Assembly: GCA_023213395.1 (NCBI GenBank)
Contig: CM041465.1
Location: forward strand, 242,985,741-243,049,740
Length of the DNA: 64,000 bases
Direction of reading: 5' to 3'
Origin: Cycas panzhihuaensis
Lineage: Eukaryota > Cycadophyta
The notes under the pieces are model-generated. The model ran no database searches, had not been told where the DNA came from, and saw nothing but the letters and a program-made list of their open reading frames with translations. How positions within the stretch are numbered: the first letter of the stretch is position 1; each line of letters starts with the position of its first letter. The translations under genes were made by a program, and so were the position numbers. Of the stretch, positions 1-11,180 are shown piece by piece.

Positions 1-639
1 ATTAAATTATAATTAGTCATGAACATAATATGTATTACTAATGAATTCACCCAATCATGTGTACAATTGTGTGGCTAATGGGCTTATTAGATCCAAATAT
101 CAAGTCACCTCATCTAACTCACCTTGTGATACTTTATATCATGTATATAGACCACTAAAAGCATTGTTGTCTCTCTTTCATTGGGCTAAATATAAAGCTC
201 TTTAGGCTTCTCTAATACTATGAGCCAATTTCACGTATTTCCTAGTTATTTATATTAACCATTTTATTATTGATCTTACTTGTCTTTGAATTATAAAATT
301 GCAAATATAATAATTATATAGGTGCTATCTCCTTCTTCTTATAAAGCTTAGTTACTATGTCAATAATGTTTGTCTAAATGTAACTAAAGATATATTTCAT
401 AAATTAAGTATATTTGAATGGATGCTCTTAATTTAGCAACTTCATTAGAAAAGACTTAAAGATGAGTAGATGAATTACTTTTATAATGAAAAAAGTCCTC
501 ATTGTACATCAATTAATTATTACTGTAGATGAAGAATGTAACCATGTTTCTTAGTCATGCAATTAGATAATTCTTTGATCCAAATATCAAAATTTTGAAA
601 TAATTCATCTCTATATTAGATAGAAAATTATCAACTAAA
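1..639. other. A+T-rich sequence, nothing recognised
   Basis: No reading frame, repeat or RNA gene can be supported here. It is the left flank of the LTR element that begins at about 640. Confidence 0.4.
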
Positions 640-1072
640 TGTTGCTAGAATATGAGATTTATTATATATATACTGTTTAATATAAGTGATAAATGACAAA
701 TCAATAATCCCACGAATCAAACACATTAAGATATATGATGTAAAGGCTCAAGAGATATCATAGGCTACTCATGAGGTGAACATGATATAAATATATACAC
801 ACACTACTTAAGGACTTGAGAAAGCTTGAAGTCCTAGAGATGTAATCATTATGATCATAAGAGGAGTTATAACTCCACATCTTGTGGTTTTTTTACACTA
901 GTTTTTCCAAGTCTAATCTATTATCTCTCTTATGGTGAATGCTCTTAATTGTATATTATATGTTTGGTGTTGACTTTATCTATTTGTTACTTTACTTATG
1001 TACATAACTCATGAGGTAATTATGTTATTATACTTGCATCATATATTCTACTATATTACTCTATATTTCTCA
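640..1072 (+). repeat. 5' LTR of the noncoding element
   Basis: Similar to 4867-5339. The match is best from the shared AAGGCTCAAGAGATATCATA (about 744-763 and 5002-5021) to the TTTCTCA end. The first ~100 bp are more diverged and differ in length. The start at TGTTGCTAG is set by alignment with TGTTGGAATATG after the polypurine tract of the right copy. Confidence 0.7.
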
Positions 1073-1074
1073 TA

Positions 1075-1092
1075 TGGTATTAGAGCAATTTC
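1075..1092 (+). other. primer binding site, tRNA-Met-like
   Basis: TGGTATTAGAGC lies two bases after the LTR end and differs from TGGTATCAGAGC by one C-to-T change. A second TGGTATTAGAG occurs about 23 bp downstream at 1098. Confidence 0.6.
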
Positions 1093-4000
1093 TAATATGG
1101 TATTAGAGTCATAGTAAGTTGAAAGATCCTATAAAGATAAGTTATAGCCTATCATATCCATGGTTAGTTGAAAGATCTTGTATAATGAGAAGAAGCCTAT
1201 ATGAACCAGTGTGATGAGATAGTGATAGAGCCAACACATGAGCCAAATATGAGGTGTGATTATTTAGCTAGAAATCTAATTATGCTAGTATTTTACTAGT
1301 GACATATGACTAGTATTTAGAGGTCAGATGATTAATGAAGTTAGATACATAAAGAAGAATACAAGATAGGTAAAACTAGATAAATCTACATACAAGAGAT
1401 GAAGTAGATATTGATCATATGTGTTGATATGTCCATTTTATTATGGATAATTTATTTACACATGTTGCTACCATATTCTATAGAGCATAAAGGTATTGAA
1501 AATAGTCCACTAGATATGATATGATTAATTCATAGTGAAGACATTTACAAGTGTCCTACACAAGGATTCATTGTCACTAATGAGTCATTTTGGAGGCCTT
1601 TGCGAGTGTCTCAATTAGAGATTTACAACCAAAATAAAGTCATTACCCTATTAGTAAGAATGAAATAGGTAGTAGGCATGTATAATGGTATATTGATAGG
1701 TATGAAGACAAGTATAAACATGATGTTGACAAGTATGAAACAGATATTTTAATAGCAAATAAGGTATGTGGCATATAGTAAATCATGATATTGAAGGCAT
1801 ATTAATAATATGTAGTTTGATAAAAATATGAGGATATGATATTTAAGCATTTAAATGAGCATGGTTTACATGTCATAAAGATGTTTTATGGAATGTTAAT
1901 ATGGGAAAAGTAAAAATATGAGGGCATTATTACTAAGGGCATGTAATACAATAGATTCTATTGATTGGTGTTATTATGGTGGTATAAAAAAATATAAGGG
2001 CATTCTTATTATGTGGGCAATATTACATATATTAATAAGGCCAATAATGGGAAAACTATTATGAGATTATAGCATTTTTATGTATATTTATGATGAAATT
2101 TTATTTGAGAAGCATTCTTTATACTATGACCATAACTTAAGGTCGAGCATCATGATTTAACACTTGTTGACAAATATTATTAAGCAATTCCAATTTGTAA
2201 TGAGGATTTGAATAATTTTGATGAAGGTTATCTAAATGTATATTATACCTATTACAAGGGTAGTTAATATTAAAGCATGTAGTGACATTATGTGGTCACA
2301 TAGTTTAAATATTGGTTTTTGATCAGTGATTAATCAAATTATAAAGAATTTTCTATTTAAGTGAAGTCAAGTGTAGAACATACCTACAAGGAAATCTAAC
2401 TAAAAGGCACCCTACACTATCATAACGCAATGCTACCCTACCTAACATAATAAGATTCCAAAGATTCTAATAAGGATAGATGACTATCTAGTGGTGATGG
2501 ACTCTATTCAAAGAAGGAATACAATTTAAAGAAGAGAATAAACAAACCCTTATCTTGGCATCTACCACCAAAGATTACCCTAGCCACTTGTGTAAAAGAT
2601 GCCCTATCTTTACACAATCATATAAAGGTTTATATAGCTAAAAGAATGTCACTTGAAGACTTGAAGACAACAATACTATTATAGATCTTATAGCCATATA
2701 ATCATTTAAGATTATATGTCATGTAGAGAAAGACTTGAAGACCACAACTATAGTAACTAGAATTCTTTATTTTTGGATTTTAATCGAATATTTAGAAGAA
2801 ACTAGCAAGGATGCCTTACCCATAAAACATGATAAAATGATGAAAATCACCCTACATCATATTCATTGAAAAATATAACTACATGCCCTAATTACTACAT
2901 ACAAACACAAGCAAATAACCATAATCCACATGTATAGAGAATAGTTTCTCAATATCTACAAATAGATTGATCATATAGTAGAGGATGATTCTCATTATAG
3001 TGAAGAACAAAGTCCATAGAAGAATTTTTATGCATAGAGATCAATTTATTTTAGAGATTGTTTTATGAAAATAAAAAATATTACATCCAAAATTTTGAAT
3101 TTAATTATTTTTAATAATTTTTAAGTTTTGTCTATAAGCCCTTAATTCATTAACAAGTCACATGAAGAGCCCACACAATTAGGAGCTAAGGTGCAAAAGT
3201 AATGTAACTCAAATAGAGTTAAACTGAATTAGATAAATTTTATAAATTCAAAAAATTTATATGAAATTTAATTAATTTTTAAAATCTTCCACCTATTTCT
3301 TAAGGATAGCATAGATTTTTATGGCACAATGGCACATTTCCTATCATAGCTCTTTATAGCAATTTCATAGTCAAGTGTCTTAGTTATGTTAGAAAGAGAA
3401 CTTTGGGAAGGTCAAAATGAGTGATTGTAAGGTATAGTTTAGATAGCAAGATATAGAAAAAATAATGGGTAAAGTTGATGAAAGTGTTCTGAACCTCATA
3501 AAAGTTACATTCTATAAACTTATTTAGAACCATTTTAGTACATTCTTATATTTTCAAAGGCTCCAAACATGATGGTCATATCATTTTTTATTAATGAAGC
3601 AAGAAAAATAAAGTTTCATTTAAAAGTGAATAATTTATGGATCATTTATGATATTTAAGATCTCAAAATTAGATGAAAATTTTATAAAGTAGGATATATT
3701 TGTTGAAATGATGATATAAAAAATTATTGAAATGTTATACATGGAAAATTCCCCTTGGAATATGCACATTTGGTTTATTTAAACTTTTTTTGTTAGATGA
3801 GTGATGAATGAACGATACCTATTTAATGAATGATGATATCATCTGGTCATGAAAAGGGCCTAGTTAATCCGTTTGATTGATGTTAGAGAGATAAGAAGAT
3901 AAGAGAGAATTCCACCTATTAATGAGATAAGGAAAAATCTCAAGTGAATGATAAATTGGCATAATAAATCAACTATTGAGATGGTCCAACTGAAAGAGGA

Positions 4001-4856
4001 AAGATAAATAAAGGAAAGTGTTTATCAGTGAGAAATTTGATTAGCCATATATTAGAAGAAACATGGAAATACATTGTTAATACTACTTTGTTGAATCTAA
4101 CTTGTCTTAGCCAAATAGTTCATCTTGTTCCCAGAGTTAGTTGTTTGTGGTAATTGTTTGTTTAATGATGATTAATGAATGCATGCCAAAAGTTGCCAAA
4201 GTGTAAGTGAGGAAGCATACAAAGAGAAAGAAGAAAGAAATCTTATTTGTAAGAGGCAAGTATATGATTTATAAGCTACTCGTGCATAGTGCACCTAATT
4301 ACATTATTCTAACTCATATGTAGGAGGTGAGATTATGCTACTTTATACAAGTAATTTGAAAGATGATGAACCATATATATGAAGTAATTACTTAGATAAC
4401 TAGTAATTACAAAGGCTAATTACCCATATATTTCAATAGATAATTATTGCTTTATATAGACTCAGAGATCACTTTGTTTGTTTGTTTGTTTGTTGATTTA
4501 ATGGTTGATAGAATGTTAATGAAAGTAACTATACAAGCAAAAATATAAAGATGTTTAGGAAGACACTTCATATATTAGTGTTATTAGGGAAGAATGATGG
4601 TTTATATTATAGGTTAGTTATTCATAGATAGGCATTGATGATCATAGATGATTACATATAGGATAATACAAGTTAATGGTTATATAAGTTTATGCTTACA
4701 AGAGATAAACATGATGGATGATGGATGATTATAGGTTATAGGTGATATAACATGATACAGATACAGGTTACAGGTTCTAGCATATAGGTTGAAGACCAAG
4801 GGATGAACATATAAAAACATGAATATGAAGATCAAGATTTGAAGATATTAAACATT
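1093..4856 (+). other. internal region without coding signal
   Basis: No retroelement domain is recognisable on either strand. Stops are dense in all frames. A short (TTTG)n run lies near 4475, and a low-complexity stretch of GATGGATGAT and GGTTATAGGT-like words lies at 4700-4790. Confidence 0.5.
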
Positions 4857-4866
4857 AAGGGGGGAA
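4857..4866 (+). other. polypurine tract
   Basis: AAGGGGGGAA lies directly before the LTR start TGTTGGAATA, as expected for the plus-strand primer of an LTR element. Confidence 0.65.
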
Positions 4867-5339
4867 TGTTGGAATATGTAATTTATCACATATATAATGT
4901 TTAATACTAGTGAGAGATGACATATACACAATCCTATCAATTACACATATCGAGATATGTGAGATGCATACATATCTATGTAGTCATACTATTAAATTAT
5001 GTGAAGGCTCAAGAGATATCATAGGCTACTTATGAGATGAACATGATATTAATATGTAACACACACCACTTGAAAAATTGAGAAAGGTTGAAGACCTGGA
5101 GATGTAATCATTATGATCATAAGAAGAGTTCTAACTCCATATTCTTCTATGGTTTTTCCCACATTGGGTTTTCCACATATAAATTTGTTACCTCTGTTAT
5201 AGTGAATGCTCTTGATTTCTTATTGCAAATTTGATGTTCACTTTATTTATTTGTTACTTTACTTATGTACATAACTCATGAGAGAAGTTTGCTATTATAC
5301 TTGTATTATATATTCCACTATGTTACTCTACATTTCTCA
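4867..5339 (+). repeat. 3' LTR of the noncoding element
   Basis: Direct repeat of 640-1072 with the same orientation and ending TTTCTCA. The next bases (TATGGTATCAAAGTAATTTC) also resemble the sequence after the left LTR, although a 3' LTR should be followed by unrelated flank. Confidence 0.7.
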
Positions 5340-5363
5340 TATGGTATCAAAGTAATTTCTAAT

Positions 5364-5860
5364 AAAGGCTTCATCTAAAAAGATAAGGTTAATAGTCCTT
5401 AGAGAAAGGTCTATAATAAATATATCCTTGATACCCACCATTACTATCTCTTCTTTAATTTACTATAGTTGATCTTCTATAGTAGATGGTGTTATATCCT
5501 CCATTATCAATGATGCCTTTATATGGGTTCAAATAATATCATGATTTTCAAGAGGAATTTAATCAATTATTACCATCTTAGCCTACTTAAGAAGTACTAT
5601 TAATTAATGATTAATTAATATTTTTATCTCCTCCATAATGGTCTATCATTCCTTAATGGACATATGCCCCTATATAGTGTCCATTTAGATAGGTTATGGA
5701 GTGTATAAATATTAATATAATTCTAAATAAGAATTAATAGCTTTATTCAAAAAAGACTCATCAATAATACCATATTCATTAAGATGTTCTTTTCCTTCCT
5801 TAGTCCAATCAATGTTATTAAGGGAATAATACTCTAAAAGCAATGACAAAATCGATGAGT
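5364..5860 (-). other. weak coding-like stretch, unknown
   Basis: One minus-strand frame reads as protein-like for most of this interval, with about a dozen stops that are mainly TAG or TAA. It contains words such as NIDWTKEGKEHLNEYGIIDE (about 5745-5830). I cannot assign it to a family. It may be the remnant of another element's ORF, or chance in A+T-rich DNA. It lies between the noncoding element and the gag remnant, on the opposite strand to both. Confidence 0.2.
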
Positions 5861-6187
5861 TTTTTAAAATTACCTAAGTTACAGGGAAATAAACTTTGTT
5901 GAGTGGTGTTGTGTTATGAGTTGTGTTTTGGGCAATTAAGTGAAGTATGATGTATCTTCGTGATTTAATAGTGATATGAGGTATGCATGATTTCTATGAG
6001 ATGTATGTGGTATAAGTTTTGATTCTATGGTGAAGTAAGTATTTCTTTATATGCGAGTATTTGGCAATATGTGAGATGCATAACGTAATGATGCGATGAT
6101 GAAGTTTGTAATATGAGGGACATGAGACATAAGAAAGTTTGTTGCAATTGATGGGTGAATTTATTAATTAAAAAAGGGACATAGAAA

Positions 6188-7066
6188 ATGGAATTTACAA
6201 TTATGGAGGATAATGATGTGGTTATGTGTGTTCCTAAAATAAATGAATACTTCCTAAGGGATTTGTTTCTTCTAGTACCTAAGTGTAATGGTGAAAACTA
6301 CTTCTTTTAGACAATTAAAATGAGATGTTTATTCATAGCTAGAGGTTTGTGGAAGATTGTTATTAATGAATATGATATCCCTAAGAATGAAGAAGAAAAG
6401 GAAATGATTGAGAATAAAGATAGAAAGGCATTCATTATGACTTATGCTGCATTCAACGAGGCTGATCTTCCTTACAAATACCATTTTATCATTCTTATGA
6501 TTCTACATGCAAGTACTCCTAAAGAAGCTTGGGATTTTCTAAAGGAAGTATTAGAAGAAACTCTTGAAGAGATACAATGAATGATTGAAAAGGAAATTAA
6601 GGTCAGTTATGGTTATGGTACAGGTACAATGAATGAAGAAAATATCATCAACATTGATGAGACAACATGTCAAGATGAAGAATATATGAGTACTAATGAA
6701 ATTTCTACTGAATGTAAAGAAATGAGGGTTGAATGTATTGATGAGACCACAATTACTGATGAAGATGTTGGAAGTGATAAGTTGATAAGGGTTTATATAG
6801 ATGATACCATGATTTGAAGGGAAATTAAATATGAATCTGATGGTCCTATAAAGGATGAGTCTTATATTGATGATATTCCTACTTTAAGTATTGATTCAAG
6901 TTTGAATGATGTTCCTTCTTTAAGCAATGATTCTAGTTCAAAGAGTATGCAAGTTGATCAAGATTCTACTCCTAAGGTTAAAGAAAGCACTATTATACAT
7001 GGTGATCAAGAACTTATACAGGATAGTGATGATAAGCAAGTTGTGTTTGAAGATAGTTACTTATAG
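6188..7066 (+). pseudogene. copia-type Gag remnant with acidic tail
   Basis: A single frame of about 293 codons runs from ATG 6188 to TAG 7064-7066 with only three internal stops: TAG 6308, TGA 6578 and TGA 6815. The N-terminal third resembles the DUF4219/UBN2 Gag of plant Ty1/copia elements: KCNGENYFF, a stop where Trp is usual, then IKMRCLFIARGLWKIV, and STPKEAWDFLKEVLEE around codon 115-130. The C-terminal half is rich in Asp, Glu and Ser (for example IDDIPTLSIDSS). No zinc knuckle, protease, integrase or RT follows before the LTR at 7366. The stops are one transition from TGG, CGA and CGA. Gag would coat and package element RNA; this copy cannot make the full protein. Confidence 0.7.
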
Positions 7067-7145
7067 GATCTTCATTAAAATTAGACTAGACCAGCCATAA
7101 TTAAGAATCAAGATTTGTACTTGCTATAGCAGCTACATCAACATC

Positions 7146-7310
7146 ATCACTATAGGATTGAAAATGGAAATCAAGCTAAGAATATCATCTTACAAAGGCA
7201 TCAATATAGAATTGGAGATGAAAATCAAGATAAAGACATCATTCTATAGCAAAGACATCACTACAAGATTGAAGACAAGGATCAAGTTGAAGACATCATT
7301 TTCAAGACAT
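7146..7310 (+). repeat. three degenerate tandem units of ~54-57 bp
   Basis: Units start near 7146, 7200 and 7257. Each carries an ATCACTATAG-like word, then ATTGAAGA, an ATCAAG word and GACATCATT. They lie between the end of the gag frame and the polypurine tract. Confidence 0.55.
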
Positions 7311-7356
7311 TTCTAAGGACAAGGCATTGTAAATACAAATGACCCAAATATGCCTT

Positions 7357-7365
7357 AAGGGGGAG
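7357..7365 (+). other. polypurine tract
   Basis: AAGGGGGAG lies immediately before the LTR start at 7366. Confidence 0.7.
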
Positions 7366-7599
7366 TGTTGGAATATTAATACATATTTGTTTTATCCCAC
7401 ATGCAAGTGGATCCCACTCTCACCATCATGACTTGTATTATAGATACACAATATTGTGTATCATATTATATATTATTATAAGGATGTTTTTTTAATATAA
7501 TTTAAGGTACCTTAAGGGTATCTTTTGATCCTGTAGAGGTGCTTTTGTTCTATTTGGTTCTATTTACGAATATCTTATTGCAGGTTCTATTTTCCAACA
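7366..7599 (+). repeat. 3' LTR, 234 bp, of the gag-only element
   Basis: It starts TGTTGGAATA and ends TTTTCCAACA, so the ends form the inverted repeat TGTTGGAA/TTCCAACA. A polypurine tract precedes it. The end at 7599 coincides with the start of repeat R1, which is shared with 35483. No matching 5' LTR is visible upstream of the gag frame, so the element is 5'-truncated or its left end has been lost. Confidence 0.7.
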
Positions 7600-7828
7600 A
7601 TATCATAGTCTAAAAATAACATAATAAAAGATCAAATATATATACAATCATAAATAAATCATGAAATGAGGAATAAAAAACTAATCACTAATTCTACACC
7701 ATATCAAACAAACATGGCAATACAGATATGTGAGTTGGCCATCAAATAATCTATAATTACTCACCTAGTTATAAACCTAATTGAGTCAAAAGCCTCAATT
7801 ATGGTGAAATGTTTACCCCGTTATCACC
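7600..7828 (+). repeat. dispersed repeat R1, uninterrupted copy
   Basis: Bases 7600-7700 match 35483-35577, and about 7718-7828 match 44750-44861. The other copy is therefore split by a 9.2-kb block. R1 encodes nothing recognisable and may be part of an older element. Confidence 0.65.
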
Positions 7829-8109
7829 AAAAGCTCTTGCTTTAGAGAAAAAACAAAAGTTGGATGGTGAATGGTGGCAACCTAAAATTAGGATTAAGTT
7901 TGCTTTTGATGTCAAAATAAAAGTAAAACCTAAATGATAGAATTATATGTGATTTAGTAATAAGTGGAGTCTATTATATAAAGTTTGAATCCTAAGAAAA
8001 TTAGGAAAAAAAACACTTCTAAATTACACCCAAAATGACACTATAAAGCCTAATTACTGGTGAGACTAGATTGTCCATCAAATTAATGAGGCTTTGAGAA
8101 AAGGATAGT

Positions 8110-8232
8110 TGCCATAGTTTAACCTCATTAGAAATGCTTTAGAAGGGTTAATCACCATTGTTTCTCTCCAGTTAGTAACCATTTTATGCCCTTGAATGAA
8201 CAGGAGAGTGGAGTTTTAGAGGAAAAATCCTA

Positions 8233-8286
<54 letters not shown>

Positions 8287-8510
8287 TACCATAGTTTAAG
8301 CTTATTAGTAGGTGATTATTTAGAGCTAAAAACTACCATAGCTTAGGCTCGTTAGTAGGTGACTATTCAAAGATGAAGACTATCATAGTTTAACCTCATT
8401 AGTAAGTGACATTTTAGAGTAGATTACCTTTAAGTATGCATGATAAGGATTACTATAGTTTAAGCTCTTTAGCAAGTGACTTTTTAGAGTAAAATGTTTT
8501 AGTGTTCTTA
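8110..8510 (+). repeat. degenerate tandem repeat, ~60-bp period
   Basis: At least four units contain ACCATAGTTTAAGCTTATTA-like words followed by GTAGGTGA and TTTAGAG. They occur near 8288, 8333, 8385 and 8452, with a related half unit near 8112. A microsatellite splits the array. Confidence 0.6.
8231..8286. repeat. compound TA/GA microsatellite
   Basis: An alternating TA run of about 30 bp is followed directly by an uninterrupted GA run of about 24 bp. Confidence 0.9.
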
Positions 8511-8852
8511 AATGTTAAAAAGAGGTAAGATTCAAAATAAGGATGAAAAACCAGTCCTATGGACTATAAACATATATAGGCATGGAAACATTGACCTCGA
8601 GTGAAGTTTTTTTGTCCATCTCAATTTTAATGGCATCATTAATGGTAAGAGAAAGTTAAAGAGAGGGTAACTTAAGGCATAAGAAATATTTATGATATGA
8701 ATAAAAACTATGAATCCTAATAGTTGTAAGATATAATCATCTAAAAGGGAATGGATTTAAAATTAAAGATTATACTTTTGGATGGGAAGGCTTATTCAAT
8801 TTCACTTTTATAGGTGAGAGTTAGAATTAGAGAATTATTTCCATGACTAGAT

Positions 8853-9150
8853 TGAAAAGGGTTAATGTCACAAGGTCATTACATTAGTTGATTATTTCTA
8901 AAAAGGGTCTTAAGTGAACTTTAAATTAGATCACTTAAGTGAAATACACTTTCATGTGCATTATATGTAATTTCATTTCACTTAACTCTAATGCTCTCTC
9001 TCTTAATATAAAAGTAAAAGCTCAATGGAGGAGGCTCATTCTTACCTCCCCATCTTGTGAGAGCTACTTTCTTTCTCTTAAGTCTCTCTTGCTCCTATGT
9101 TTTCCTTTGTGTTTAGCATATGGAGATGAATGATAGATCCACTCTTTTCA
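8853..9150 (+). repeat. B1 5' LTR
   Basis: 298 bp, TGAAAA to TTTTCA. A possible TATA element (TTAATATAAAAG) lies at about 9002-9014 after a CT-rich stretch. The matching 3' LTR is at 16175-16472. Confidence 0.95.
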
Positions 9151-9167
9151 TGCAGTATCAGATCTTG
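9151..9167 (+). other. B1 primer binding site, decayed
   Basis: GCAGTATCAGATC follows the LTR and is recognisable as TGGTATCAGAGC with several changes. The corresponding site in B2 is intact. Confidence 0.6.
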
Positions 9168-11180
9168 CTTTCTTCATATTCCTCACTTGCACTTGTAATA
9201 GAGCCATCACTTCCTTCTTCTACGCAGTCCATGTGGTGAAGGAGATTGTGAAAGTGGATTTAGAAACATTTTCAAGTTATTATCATAGCAAATTTTGTAT
9301 TGTTTGCTTCCCATTTCTATTTTATAGGTTTGGAAGCATAATACAAGGAGTTTTAAGGCCCAAGTATTCTAATCCTTTGATGTCCATTCATGCTATCTTA
9401 TTCTTCTTTTCTTTCCCCTCTTTTTATCCATTTAATAAGAGGAAATGTTGCTAAAAGTTTTCTAGCTTTTAGAAGAATAATTGTAAGGGGAGGTTTTATT
9501 CACATTTTCTAAATAATTTTGATCTATTTAAAATATCCATCATTACATGCTCTTATCTTGCCCATATTGGGACCCTAGTTATCAAAAAATGATAGAAATT
9601 TCATATGGTATCATGTGTTAAGGAGATATTAGCAAGATGAAATTTCTGTAGAAATAAAATTTGCTTACTGAACTTCATAGGTCTACAAAATATTCTAAAT
9701 AGTTCCAATTGACCTAATTCTAATTTTCAAAGATGAGGCTTTGAGTATACTTTCTAGCACAAAAACTAGTACTTAATTTTGATGTTATATGAGGAAGTTA
9801 TTATTGTTTTAGTGAATAACAATTATTTTTAGTAAGAATTTTGGAAAAATATATTCTTTTAACTTTGTAGGAATTCTAAAAACTTTCCAAAACTCATTTG
9901 GACCTAATTCAACTTCTTGAAGATGAATCTTTGAGTCTAGTTTATAGTACAAAAACTGACACTCTATTTCATTATTGTGGGAGAAAGTTATTACTGATTT
10001 AGTAAAGACTACTTTTTTAGTATTAAAAAACCAAAGTGAAGAAAATTTCTTCCTTCTTTTTATAAGGCTTAAAAGCCCATTGTAAAAGTGAGAAAGAAAA
10101 AGCACCTAGATTAGAGTAATATCTAGTGTCCTCACTCACTTATTAGCATTACATTTTAGCATTCTAAAATCACCTAAAGAAAGCACTCTAAAGACACTTT
10201 AAGTAAGCACTCTAAGCAAGCATTCTATTTTTAGTTAAATGTATGTTTGATATAATTCAATAATCCTTTTACTCTTCCTAAAAAGAACACATCACGTATG
10301 TTATTTTCTGCCTTCTTGTGCCTATTCATATACTTACCAAGGTTGAGATACCTTGGTTAGTAGAATGTCATGCCATAAAGGAGGTGTGGGTTTCAAGTTA
10401 GGACTAGACTAAACTGAAATATTGGTAAGGTTTGATTAGCCATACCATCGTGTCTTAATCAGAGATCATCCTAATAACCAACCAATAAAACTAAAACTTT
10501 AATACAATATTAAAATATACTTGATCTAATATCCTTCACAGTCATGGTTATGAATGTACCACTCTTTAGAGGAGGTATATAGCTACTCATTGGTGAATTG
10601 GGTGAGGATTGGGAGTACCTGGTCTTTATTGTGACTTAGATTTCATCACCAAGTAAAATTATGGGTATCGCAGGTGAAGGCCAACTTAATTCTACTAGAA
10701 GCCTAGGCATCCCTTCATTAACCTTAACTATATGTTAGACATAAGTTAGAGGTTATTGGGTTGACTACATATCCTACATTTACATTTCGAGTTATGTATA
10801 CCCAATGATGTCAGCTTCTACATTGGCCTACAATCTTGTATATTGATCACTTACTTATTTGTAAGAAGTGATCTATAGTGTAACTATAATAATAGTGCTT
10901 CTTATCTTCTTGCTACATTAGGTTAATATTTGCCACAAGTATTAGTGGCCAATTTTCATCATAGTACTTCTCATATTCGTACTGCATCAGGTTAATATTT
11001 GTCACAAGTGTTGGTGACTTTTCTCTAAGTTACTCCCTTCATCCTTGAGCAACCATTCTTACTTATTCTTCCTTCTTCTACATTACTTCATTACATCTCC
11101 CATTTATAAATAATGATTTGTAATTTATTTCCATCACTTTTATAGTCCCTTGTTCATTACTTCCCTTCTTAAAAGAGACC
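9168..11180 (+). other. B1 long leader before gag
   Basis: About 2.0 kb separate the primer site from the gag start. At least the 10340-11160 part aligns with 51100-51890 of B2, so it is a family feature and not a later insertion. No protein domain is recognised. The short frames here (for example 9233-9454) are not conserved in B2. An internal duplication (CAGGTTAATATTTG-like words, about 10915 and 10985) is seen in both copies. Confidence 0.6.

Larger units (their letters stand above)
640..5339 (+). mobile_element. LTR retrotransposon without recognisable coding region
   Basis: Two direct repeats of 433 and 473 bp enclose 3.8 kb. The left repeat is followed by a primer-binding-like TGGTATTAGAG and the right one is preceded by a polypurine tract (AAGGGGGGAA). 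Both repeats start TGTTG and end TTTCTCA. No gag, protease, integrase or RT motif can be read in the interior on either strand, so it is either a very old element or a non-autonomous large noncoding type (LARD-like). The five bases flanking the proposed ends do not match, so no target duplication is claimed. Confidence 0.7.
7829..8852. other. repeat-rich flank without genes
   Basis: No coding signal. It contains the degenerate tandem repeat and the TA/GA microsatellite listed separately, and the left TAGAT target duplication of B1 at 8848-8852. Confidence 0.5.

Noticed and set aside
640-5339. Direct repeats considered as a CRISPR array or satellite
   Set aside because: There are only two long repeats, with LTR-type ends, a primer site and a polypurine tract. 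The organism is eukaryotic by content.
8939-9133. Short frame seen twice (also 16261-16458)
   Set aside because: It lies inside the two B1 LTRs. The similarity of the two frames is explained by LTR identity, not by a gene.
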